A DNA stretch of 20,984 bases, from the IMG/VR virus record IMGVR_UViG_3300022752_004372, positions 1 through 20,984 of that record; one strand, written 5' to 3'. A program made the translations under genes and the position numbers. This document shows positions 14,803 through 20,984 of this stretch, one piece after another. The notes under the pieces are model-generated. The model did not search any database and had not been told where the DNA came from. It saw only the letters and a list, made by a program, of their open reading frames with translations. The DNA comes from a virus. Each line of letters begins with the position of its first letter. Within the stretch, counting starts at the first letter, position 1.

Positions 14803-15869
14803 ATAATATTAATTTCATATCACCACTAGGTATGACAGGATATGGTATTGCCGCCCATAATATACTAAAAGAATTATCTTATATGTATAATATTACTTAT
14901 TTTCCTATTGGACAACCACACATAGATAATCCTAAAGATGTAAAGTTAGTACAAGATTGTATCAATAGACAAGAAACTTTCGATTATGATGCCCCATGCT
15001 TTAAAATATGGCACCAATTTGATCTTGGGTTGAGAGCCGGCAGGGGTAAATTTATAGCGTATCCCTTTTTTGAGTTAGATACATTTACAACAAAAGAAAA
15101 ACACCACCTACATCATCCGGATCATTTAGTTGTATCAAGTAAATGGGCAAAAGAAATATTAATAAATAACAATATTACTAAACCAATTACTATAGCTCCT
15201 CTTGGTGTTGATAGAAATATTTTTAATCACTCGATGAGTGAAACAGTAGATAGAACAAATCTCCCATATATATTTATTAATGTTGGTAAATGGGAAATTA
15301 GAAAAGGACATGAAATATTAATAGAAATGTTTAATAGTGCTTTTTCTGAAACAGATAATGTTGAACTATGGCTTGTAACAGAAAACCCATTCTTGAATAA
15401 AGAACAAAATATGTTTTGGGCAGAATTGGTAAAAAATAGTAAATTACAATCCAAAATAAGACTCTTTCCAAGAATTGATACTCACGATAGATTAGCAGAA
15501 GTAATGTCATATGCAGATTGTGGTATTTTTCCATCAAGAGCAGAAGGATGGAATTTGGAATTATTAGAAATGATGAGTCTTGGTAAACCAGTTATAACCA
15601 CAAATTATGCTAGTCATACTGAATTTTGTACAAAAGATAATGCCTATTTAGTCGATATTACAGAAAAAGAAGAAGCTTACGATGGCAAATGGTTTAATGG
15701 AGAAGGTAATTGGGCTAAAATTGATCAATCTCATAAAGATCAATTTATAGAATATATGAAATATGTCTATACTAATAAAATTAATACCAATAAAATAGGT
15801 ATAGAAACAGCTGAAAAATATAACTGGAAAAATACCGCTAATTGCATATCAGCAGCAATAGAGGCATGA
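14799..15869 (+). CDS. GT4-family glycosyltransferase
   Basis: A 356-residue protein starting with an ATGA overlap on the GMP reductase gene. It shows the two-domain GT-B layout. The N-terminal domain opens with NFISPLGMTGYG, where GxG-type loops contact the acceptor, and contains DHLVVSSKWAKEIL. The C-terminal domain starts at VGKWEIRKGHEILIEMF (about 167-183). It carries the GT4 signature FPSRAEGWNLELLEMMSLGKPVI near 246-268, with E252 and E257 in the usual E-x-x-x-x-x-E region, followed by ITTNYASHTEF. GT4 enzymes transfer a sugar from an activated nucleotide donor with retention. In phages they modify DNA, proteins or surface glycans; this one's acceptor is unknown. No signal peptide is seen. 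Confidence 0.85.
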   Translation: MNNINFISPLGMTGYGIAAHNILKELSYMYNITYFPIGQPHIDNPKDVKLVQDCINRQETFDYDAPCFKIWHQFDLGLRAGRGKFIAYPFFELDTFTTKEKHHLHHPDHLVVSSKWAKEILINNNITKPITIAPLGVDRNIFNHSMSETVDRTNLPYIFINVGKWEIRKGHEILIEMFNSAFSETDNVELWLVTENPFLNKEQNMFWAELVKNSKLQSKIRLFPRIDTHDRLAEVMSYADCGIFPSRAEGWNLELLEMMSLGKPVITTNYASHTEFCTKDNAYLVDITEKEEAYDGKWFNGEGNWAKIDQSHKDQFIEYMKYVYTNKINTNKIGIETAEKYNWKNTANCISAAIEA

Positions 15870-15886
15870 TATTATATTGGTGTATA

Positions 15887-15895
15887 TATAAAATA
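15887..15895 (+). promoter_or_regulatory. Candidate T4 late-type TATA box
   Basis: TATAAAATA lies 31 nt before the ATG of the first probable virion-associated gene, in the only gap of this region. T4 late promoters use TATAAATA with no -35, read by gp55; a gp55-like sigma gene lies at 18705. There is one additional A compared with the T4 box and the surrounding DNA is AT-rich, so this is a suggestion only. Confidence 0.3.
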
Positions 15896-15925
15896 TCTTT
15901 TTAAATTTTAACAAGGATACTATTT

Positions 15926-16474
15926 ATGCCACTACCTAAACGAAGCCCAAAAGAAGATAAACAAAAATTTGTTTCTAGATGTATGGGCGATGAGACTATG
16001 AAAAAGGACTTTCCAAAGACTAGTCAAAGAATAGCCGTGTGCTTATCCCAAACACGAACAAAAGATAAAGCAAATTTAATAGAAGAAGTTCACGATCAAT
16101 TATTTGCTAATAATTATATGTGGAATGATGAATGGGACGAATTTGTGTGGGATATAGAGATTGATCAGGTGGTGGATGAATATGAAGAAGATAGATTGGT
16201 TAGCTCTAAAAAAGATAAAAAAAATGTTACACTAAATAAACCATTTAGAACACCAGATGGTCCAAAAAAATTTAGTGTTTATGTTAAGAATGAAAAAGGG
16301 AATGTTATTAAAGTAAATTTTGGCGACCCAAATATGGAAATCAAAAGAGACGATCCAGAAAGACGTAAGTCTTATAGGGCTAGACATCATTGTGAAGACC
16401 CCGGTCCTAGATGGAAAGCTAATTATTGGTCTTGCAAAATGTGGTCCACACCCAATGTTTCAGATTTAACATAA
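15926..16474 (+). CDS. Phage conserved protein, probably virion-associated (two small conserved domains)
   Basis: A 182-residue protein with an AAGGA ribosome binding site. The N-terminal 45 residues (FVSRCMGDETMKKDFP...QRIAVCLSQ) match a short module that recurs at the ends of phage head and portal-region proteins. An acidic linker (65-90) is followed by a C-terminal domain at about 105-176: TPDGPKKFSVYVKNEKGNVIKV, FGDPNMEIKRDDPERRKSYRARHHC and WKANYWSCKMW. That combination is familiar from prohead-protease-region proteins of T4-like and pelagic phages. The conserved C and H residues (C21, C41, H157-H158, C159, C171) may bind metal. The precise role is unknown; structural or assembly is inferred from family context. 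Confidence 0.65.
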   Translation: MPLPKRSPKEDKQKFVSRCMGDETMKKDFPKTSQRIAVCLSQTRTKDKANLIEEVHDQLFANNYMWNDEWDEFVWDIEIDQVVDEYEEDRLVSSKKDKKNVTLNKPFRTPDGPKKFSVYVKNEKGNVIKVNFGDPNMEIKRDDPERRKSYRARHHCEDPGPRWKANYWSCKMWSTPNVSDLT

Positions 16475-16487
16475 ATGGAGATCAATT

Positions 16488-17021
16488 ATGCAAAAATCAA
16501 TTCAAGATCTATTAACTGAACAAAATAAAGTTGCCCAAGCACAACAGGTTGAAGGTTATAGTTCGGCACAAGTAATCGATCTTCTTAAGAAGTCACTAAA
16601 TATTCACTGGCAACAAACAACAGTATTAAGTGCTCAAGCTGTTCATCTTGAAAGATGGGGATATAAAAAATTAGCTTCTGTTATTAAAGAGGATGCGTTA
16701 CAAGAGCATGAACACGCTATGATTAATTTATCAAGATTAGAATTTTTTGATCAAGATTACCAACCATTAACAGTAGCTCCACCATCATGGACTAGACACG
16801 ATATGTTAGCATTAATTAAGTATAATCTTGATTCAGTTAGAGAAGCATCTGCTGCCGAAAGAGCCACTATTATGGCCGCTAGAGCAGTTGGAGATGAGAT
16901 TACAGCAAATATTATGCTTCCTCTGTTACAGGGAAGCGAAGACGGTATTACATTATATGAAAGCTATTTGAAGCTAATTGACGAAATGGGTCTAGATAAT
17001 TTCTTAACACTACAAGTTTAA
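16488..17021 (+). CDS. Ferritin/bacterioferritin-like four-helix protein with an incomplete diiron site
   Basis: A 177-residue all-helical protein with GGAG 8 nt before the ATG. Its helices follow the bacterioferritin spacing: ERWGYKKLASVIKEDALQEHEHA at 55-77 corresponds to 'NWGLKRL...HESIDEMKHA', and RLEFFD to 'RILFLEG'. The ExxH of helix B is kept (E73, H76). Other expected ligands look replaced: helix A has no clear Glu at the E18 position, and helix D reads SEDGI at 150-154 where EEGH would be. Iron oxidation is therefore doubtful, though the fold seems secure. It may be a structural or DNA-protecting member, or an unusual ferritin. Neighbours are virion-associated-looking genes, so a packaged protein is possible. 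Confidence 0.6.
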   Translation: MQKSIQDLLTEQNKVAQAQQVEGYSSAQVIDLLKKSLNIHWQQTTVLSAQAVHLERWGYKKLASVIKEDALQEHEHAMINLSRLEFFDQDYQPLTVAPPSWTRHDMLALIKYNLDSVREASAAERATIMAARAVGDEITANIMLPLLQGSEDGITLYESYLKLIDEMGLDNFLTLQV

Positions 17022-17022
17022 A

Positions 17023-17715
17023 ATGCGATCATATAAAAATATTCTTAATTCTGTTGAAAATCAACTGGATAAAAATGCTCGAATAGATCGTATTAAATAC
17101 GATAATAAAATAGTTTTAGAAGATATTAAAGTACCAAAAAAATATCAATATATTGATTGGAAAAATTTAATACCTCCGCCATATAAAAATAGTAGTAAAA
17201 CCACACTACTAGAGATTGAGGAAATTGCTCTATTAACACACAACAGAACAAAAGAAGACGAAAAATTAATCTATTTAGTTGATAAAGAACCGCTAGACTT
17301 ATTTTATCCGATTCTTGAAAAACATAACATTACTTTTCCTAAAAAAATATTTGATCTTATTTATAAAGATGTTAGTCAATTAATTATAGCAGTAAAAAAT
17401 TACTATAATAGACCACGACCAAAACAATTAGCGGATATATATAATATATCAATTAATGTTTTAGTAACATCAACCCATCACACACCATCATATCCGTCCG
17501 GTCATACGGCCTATTCTGCTTTAGCATACCATTTGATCAAAACAGTGTATCGTAGTAATATACCAAATGAAATATATAGTTGTGTTGAATTAACTGGTAG
17601 AGCAAGAAAACTACAAGGTATTCATTATCAATCTGATATAGATGCTGGACTGCTATTTATTAACAAACTATTTAATACATATATTAAACCAAATATAGGA
17701 GATTATTATGATTAA
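17023..17715 (+). CDS. PAP2-superfamily acid phosphatase
   Basis: A 230-residue protein carrying all three phosphatase motifs: K125-x6-R132-P133, PSGH at 158-161 with H161, and R195-x5-H201-x3-D205. The histidine of motif three is the expected nucleophile and H161 the acid. There is no signal peptide and no set of membrane spans, so it looks like a soluble PAP2 enzyme, similar to those seen in T4-like cyanophages, rather than a lipid phosphatase in the membrane. Its substrate is unknown: phosphomonoesters, lipids or nucleotides are possible. It starts 1 nt after the previous stop and overlaps the next gene by 8 nt. Confidence 0.85.
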   Translation: MRSYKNILNSVENQLDKNARIDRIKYDNKIVLEDIKVPKKYQYIDWKNLIPPPYKNSSKTTLLEIEEIALLTHNRTKEDEKLIYLVDKEPLDLFYPILEKHNITFPKKIFDLIYKDVSQLIIAVKNYYNRPRPKQLADIYNISINVLVTSTHHTPSYPSGHTAYSALAYHLIKTVYRSNIPNEIYSCVELTGRARKLQGIHYQSDIDAGLLFINKLFNTYIKPNIGDYYD

Positions 17716-18676
17716 TCGCTATGGTGAAATTCTTAAAGAAGTTTCTAATTATCTTACAGAAGCAGCACAAAAAACATACAAAGGTAAAAAACGTAGCGAA
17801 TTAAAAGATAGCGATTTTTTATTTCCAGAAACACGATCTTTTCCAATAGTAACTCCTCAAGACATACCCGACGCCATTAGTAATTTTGGACGAATGAAAG
17901 GTCAAATGAGCTATGACGCTTTTTTGAAAAAACTTTATAATATGGCAAAACGAAAAGGTCCAGAGTTTGTTGCTGCTCTACCAGAAGCTAGTAAAAAACA
18001 ACTTAATATAAAAACTACAGCAACTAACAAATTTAATATAGGAGATGCTATAAAAAATATTAATTCGGAATGCAAACATTATGGTAGTCAGGGTGTTATA
18101 GTTGATATAGCAGAATTACCAAACGAAATGGGTAAGGTTGTAACATATCTAACAACTAATAGTGGTCCCACATGGTCTGCTGGAGATAGTTTAACTAAAA
18201 CAGAAATACAGTTAGCTTTTATGGAACCAGATTACGAATCTAGAATGGAAGTTCCTGTTGGAGAAGAAGAAGAAGAAGAAGAAGAAGAAGAAGAAGAAGA
18301 AGAAGAAGAATCTCCTTCAGAAGAACTTGATGAGTACAAACAAGACTTCTTATCAATGAATATTGGATCATTAAATGCAATAATGAATCATGCTAAAGCT
18401 ATTTTAGAATCAATAGATAGCGACCCTATGGTCAAACAAAACTTGACAGAGAGCTGGCTACAAGGTAAAATTGCAATTACCGAAGACTATATGAGAACAA
18501 TTCATGATTTTGTCAAGTATGTACCAGACAGCGACGATAATACCTTTGCTGGCGATAAACCAGGACTTTGGAATAACATTCGCAAAAAGAAACAAAGGGA
18601 AGGTAAAAATTATCGACCAGCTAAACCTGGAGATAAAGACAGACCGGATTCAACCCAGTGGAAAAGATTAACGTAA
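17708..18676 (+). CDS. Probable virion/capsid-associated protein with poly-Glu linker
   Basis: A 322-residue modular protein. Residues about 25-95 (DFLFPETRSFPIVTPQDIPDAISNFGRMKG...AKRKG) match the 'D.d F..p..R.fPi...qdv..Ai.rf....' module found with phage head and protease-region proteins. A beta domain follows (HYGSQGVIVDI... NSGPTWSAGDSLTKTEIQL). Next is a run of 16 consecutive glutamates (186-201) encoded by a perfect GAA repeat. A C-terminal helical module (SLNAIMNHAKAILESI... WLQGKIAITEDYMRTIHDFVKY) resembles a short domain at the ends of T4-like virion proteins. The end is basic and polar. A structural or scaffold-linked role is inferred. It overlaps the PAP2 gene by 8 nt. Confidence 0.62.
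   Translation: MINRYGEILKEVSNYLTEAAQKTYKGKKRSELKDSDFLFPETRSFPIVTPQDIPDAISNFGRMKGQMSYDAFLKKLYNMAKRKGPEFVAALPEASKKQLNIKTTATNKFNIGDAIKNINSECKHYGSQGVIVDIAELPNEMGKVVTYLTTNSGPTWSAGDSLTKTEIQLAFMEPDYESRMEVPVGEEEEEEEEEEEEEEEESPSEELDEYKQDFLSMNIGSLNAIMNHAKAILESIDSDPMVKQNLTESWLQGKIAITEDYMRTIHDFVKYVPDSDDNTFAGDKPGLWNNIRKKKQREGKNYRPAKPGDKDRPDSTQWKRLT
18263..18310 (+). repeat. Perfect (GAA)16 trinucleotide repeat
   Basis: Sixteen uninterrupted GAA codons, in frame in the preceding gene, encode a poly-glutamate linker. Not a single codon is GAG, so recent slippage expansion is likely rather than selection on the amino acids alone. Changes in repeat number would alter linker length without shifting the frame. 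Confidence 0.95.
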
Positions 18677-18704
18677 TCAACTAATATTTTGAAAAGGACA
18701 CCAA

Positions 18705-19277
18705 ATGGAAACAATAAGAAAATACGACACACTATCTACATATATATCTTTAGCTAAAAAGACTATTGCTAAGTTTGCTCCTAAGTTTTACAAAAACTTA
18801 ACACATGAAATGTTATCTAATGATGACGCAATATCTGATGTTGCTAATGCGATTATGACAGCAGATTGGAAATATGATAATGAAAGAACCGGAAAAACCA
18901 CAGGACAAAGTAAAACCAGATATTCTTATCGTAATCAATGTGCCATATGGGCCATAAAAACATATGTTACAAATAAGTATAAGAAAACCAATAAAAATAA
19001 TATATCATATGATCCAGACATACACTCTCATATAAATTCTTACGAAACTAATCCGCTAGAAATAATGATAGACGAAGAGTCAGAAGTTATACAAAAGGAA
19101 TGTATAGAAAAAATATTATCTTCAAATCTATTATCAGATAAACAAAAAGAACACATTAATCTATATTATTTTGAGAATATGACATTGGCTGATATTGGTA
19201 AAAGATATGGAGTTACAAGAGAAGCCATAAGACAAAGCTTACTAAAAGGAATCAATCAGATCAAATCATATGTATAA
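18705..19277 (+). CDS. Sigma-70-family sigma factor, T4 gp55-like (probable late sigma)
   Basis: A 190-residue protein with a good ribosome binding site (AAAAGGA, 8 nt before the ATG). Its N-terminal half (NDDAISDVANAIMTADWKYD... YSYRNQCAIWAIKTYV, residues about 38-87) follows sigma region 2, which binds the RNA polymerase clamp and the -10 element. Residues about 140-188 (LSDKQKEHINLYYFENMTLADIGKRYGVTREAIRQSLLKGINQIK) fit region 4.2, a helix-turn-helix with the TREAIRQ recognition helix. Small size and lack of regions 1 and 3 resemble T4-like phage late sigma factors. It may direct the polymerase to -35-poor TATA-type phage promoters. It lies next to probable virion genes and ends in an 8-nt overlap with the next gene. 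Confidence 0.8.
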   Translation: METIRKYDTLSTYISLAKKTIAKFAPKFYKNLTHEMLSNDDAISDVANAIMTADWKYDNERTGKTTGQSKTRYSYRNQCAIWAIKTYVTNKYKKTNKNNISYDPDIHSHINSYETNPLEIMIDEESEVIQKECIEKILSSNLLSDKQKEHINLYYFENMTLADIGKRYGVTREAIRQSLLKGINQIKSYV

Positions 19278-19617
19278 TATATATATTAAATATATCATTT
19301 TATCATTAAATGTTGATAATGATAAATTAGAATATTTTATGTTAAACTCTAATGATAATTCACTACCATCTATTAAATTAACTAATGATGACTCTATAAT
19401 TAGAGCCAGGGAAAATTGTATTAGACAACATTGCAATCTTGAACTATCTTGGTTAGATGACCGTTTATTAGACATTGAGTCTCATGAAGATAATATATAC
19501 ATATATTATATGTGTAGAATACCAATAGAGACAAAAATACATAATGGTCAATTTATTAAAATCACTGCTAAAGAACTTTTATCATCCATTATCCAAAAAG
19601 CAGTCAGATACGCATGA
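19270..19617 (+). CDS. Hypothetical protein, possibly a degenerate Nudix-like fold
   Basis: A 115-residue protein starting inside the sigma gene (8-nt overlap), so translation is coupled. The strand/helix pattern suggests a Nudix layout: YFML.SNDNSLPSIKL at 23-37, then a helix DDSIIRARENCIRQHCNLELSWL at 40-62, then DNIYIYYMCRIP at 74-85. The position that would be the REUxEExG catalytic box reads RENCIRQHCNL, without the required acidic residues. If related, it is probably catalytically dead and might only bind a ligand. This is a visual impression, not a motif match. No membrane segment is seen. Confidence 0.5.
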   Translation: MYNIYIKYIILSLNVDNDKLEYFMLNSNDNSLPSIKLTNDDSIIRARENCIRQHCNLELSWLDDRLLDIESHEDNIYIYYMCRIPIETKIHNGQFIKITAKELLSSIIQKAVRYA

Positions 19618-19960
19618 TGTGGTCCAAGAAGAAAATATAAAAGATATATGCAAAATATCTTTTTATATGGATAAAGATGGGAATATAGAAGTATTACTAG
19701 ACTGGCCAGACAATATGGAAGATATAAAACATTGGGCCAGCAACTATTCTGCTCTAATATCTGTGATAAATTGTGGTGGATTTAAAGGCGATATTGTTAA
19801 AATTCTTTTAGATTTGAAAGATGACGATTCATCGGATTTATTATCAAAAAAATTTATCTCACACACTCTTTCTAGATTATCAGAAGCCGAACGTATCACA
19901 GCATTTAATAGTGATAAACCAATTATCAATCCTCGCAAAGCCTTTCTTTATCCTAAATAA
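19544..19960 (+). CDS. Hypothetical phage protein
   Basis: A 138-residue protein. The ATG at 19544 lies 74 nt inside the preceding gene, a long overlap; an alternative GTG at 19619 would avoid it but lacks a ribosome binding site. The N-terminus MVNLLKSLLKNF is amphipathic. Residues 34-53 (DICKISFYMDKDGNIEVLLDWP) and SALISVINCGGFKGDIV at about 69-85 follow a pattern of small T4-like phage proteins found near Clp-like protease genes. No function is known. The C-terminal third is helical and polar. Confidence 0.58.
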   Translation: MVNLLKSLLKNFYHPLSKKQSDTHDVVQEENIKDICKISFYMDKDGNIEVLLDWPDNMEDIKHWASNYSALISVINCGGFKGDIVKILLDLKDDDSSDLLSKKFISHTLSRLSEAERITAFNSDKPIINPRKAFLYPK

Positions 19961-19965
19961 ATACA

Positions 19966-20400
19966 ATGTTACAATCAGAAAATCCTCAGATCATATGGGA
20001 AAAATGGAGAGATCCTTATGGATATGATGATTTATCAGATTTTAATGAACAAATCAAACAACAACAAGAAACACTAATTGATGAAAATGAAGACGATCAT
20101 GATAATGAAAAACCCAACATAGATACATTTAAATACAAAATACCTTTTATGTTTACTCCAATGGGTATAATTCCATACTCAGAAAATACTGCTAGTAATA
20201 AGATTTTTAATTTTTGGACCGGACATACCAACTTTAACCTAAGCGCTAAAATTTGTGATATTATAGAGAACACAGAGGGCGTAGAAACTTTAGATATTTT
20301 TACAAGATACAGATTTCGTGTTAGTATAGGAAAAGCTTTTATAGATTCTGACATAATGAGAAATATTAATCACAATACATATCAATTTTTTTTATCATAA
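19966..20400 (+). CDS. Hypothetical phage protein
   Basis: A 144-residue protein beginning 5 nt after the previous stop. It opens with WEKWRDPYG at 11-19, then an acidic D/E-rich stretch (33-50), then a compact domain with FMFTPMGIIPYSENTA and a 'FNFWTGHTNFNLS... GVETLDIFTRYRFRVSIGKAF' segment predicted as mixed alpha/beta. It lies immediately upstream of the ClpP-like gene and is likely co-transcribed with it. I recognise no named family. A structural or regulatory link with the protease is possible but not shown. Confidence 0.6.
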   Translation: MLQSENPQIIWEKWRDPYGYDDLSDFNEQIKQQQETLIDENEDDHDNEKPNIDTFKYKIPFMFTPMGIIPYSENTASNKIFNFWTGHTNFNLSAKICDIIENTEGVETLDIFTRYRFRVSIGKAFIDSDIMRNINHNTYQFFLS

Positions 20401-20404
20401 TTAT

Positions 20405-20984
20405 ATGACAGACAAAGATAAAGATAACGAACTATATAATATACATGATTTTGGCTTAGATGTCAAAAATAAAGAAATATATTTACATTCAGCATTTGAG
20501 TCTGAAGAAGAAGCTGGTATAGAATTTAGAGCAGCTATTAAATTACAAAAAAATATACGTTATTTAAATTTATTATCCAATGATCCTATACTAGTTCATA
20601 TGCACCTACCCGGTGGAATATGGGAGGATTGTCTTGGAATGTATGATACAATCAAGTCTAGTAAGAATAAAATAATTATACTAGCATATGCAAAAGTAGA
20701 GTCTGCTAGTAGTGTACTATTACAATCTGCTGATCTAAGAATTTTAATGCCCAATACTCATGTATTAATTCACTATGGCTCTTTAAGTATCGATAATGAA
20801 CATAAAGCAGCAATGAGTAGCTTACAATGGAGCGAAAAAGAGTCCCAAAAGATGATTGATATTTTTACTGAAAAATGTTTACTGAGTCCGTTGGCTTCTG
20901 AAAAAAAATGGAAAAAAATGATTATCAGAAAACATATTATGTCTCAGCTAGCTAATAAAAGTGATTGGATATTAGATGCAAATG
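20405..20984 (+). CDS. ClpP-like serine protease (3' partial)
   Basis: The frame runs from the ATG at 20405 to the window end (193 residues, no stop). It follows the ClpP/SppA crotonase-like fold: LVHMHLPGG at 63-71 with the oxyanion-type PGG, IIILAYAKVESASSVLLQSAD at about 90-110 with the expected nucleophile S100, and MPNTHVLIHYG at 115-125 with H123. The late SDWILDAN segment would supply the third residue and the usual 'R/S-D..l.A.EA' start. It appears catalytically intact. T4-like cyanophages carry similar ClpP-like proteins, which may process head or scaffold proteins. Whether it forms a tetradecamer or needs an ATPase partner is unknown. Confidence 0.75.
   Translation, partial: MTDKDKDNELYNIHDFGLDVKNKEIYLHSAFESEEEAGIEFRAAIKLQKNIRYLNLLSNDPILVHMHLPGGIWEDCLGMYDTIKSSKNKIIILAYAKVESASSVLLQSADLRILMPNTHVLIHYGSLSIDNEHKAAMSSLQWSEKESQKMIDIFTEKCLLSPLASEKKWKKMIIRKHIMSQLANKSDWILDAN

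Noticed and set aside
18263-18310. CRISPR-like repeat
   Set aside because: It is a plain in-frame GAA repeat with no spacers; no array or Cas gene is seen anywhere in the window.

Overview
The window is AT-rich DNA (roughly one third G+C by eye). Every supported gene lies on the + strand, genes are tightly packed, and ATGA or 8-nt start/stop overlaps are common. It reads as part of a large tailed-phage genome of the T4-like (myovirus) kind. The evidence is a neighbouring pair related to T4 rIIA and rIIB, a small T4 gp55-like sigma factor, and several proteins with domains seen beside head genes in T4-like and cyanophage genomes. Host markers are weak. The best clue is a DUF1501 protein with a twin-arginine-like start, a family strongly associated with Planctomycetes and relatives, so a planctomycete-type host is possible but unproven.

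Layout. (1) Positions 3-4632 hold rIIA-like (5' end outside the window), rIIB-like and a RepB/AEP-type primase. A 44-nt tRNA-like element lies before the primase and a strong hairpin follows it. (2) Positions 4703-7297 hold a basic protein made of two copies of one domain, two unknown proteins, a small protein joining a zinc-ribbon-like N-terminus to a RuvA domain III-like C-terminus, and a full RuvB-like AAA+ motor. A rho-independent terminator closes this block. (3) Positions 7405-11693 hold a DUF1501 protein, a single-span membrane protein, an MreB/Hsp70-type actin-like ATPase, a secreted trypsin-like protease and a subtilisin-like protease. (4) Positions 11819-15869, behind a sigma-70-like promoter, hold small charged and Cys-rich proteins, a macrodomain-like protein, a 44-aa membrane peptide, a nucleoside deoxyribosyltransferase-like protein, a GMP reductase and a GT4 glycosyltransferase. 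(5) Positions 15926-20984 hold virion-associated-looking proteins, a ferritin-like protein, a PAP2 phosphatase, the sigma factor, a degenerate-Nudix-like protein, two unknowns and a ClpP-like protease cut by the window end.

How the genes may work together (inference). The first block looks like early metabolism and replication or recombination. The RuvA-III-like adaptor next to RuvB suggests a minimal phage branch-migration or DNA-remodelling motor. The third block combines a membrane protein, a filament-type ATPase and extracytoplasmic hydrolases, and so looks directed at the cell envelope or cell organisation. The fourth block touches purine pools and possibly ADP-ribose metabolism. The last block contains probable virion components and a sigma factor that could drive late transcription. 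The two points I find most novel are the RuvA-III/zinc-ribbon plus RuvB pair and the actin-like/membrane/protease operon that follows a DUF1501 gene.
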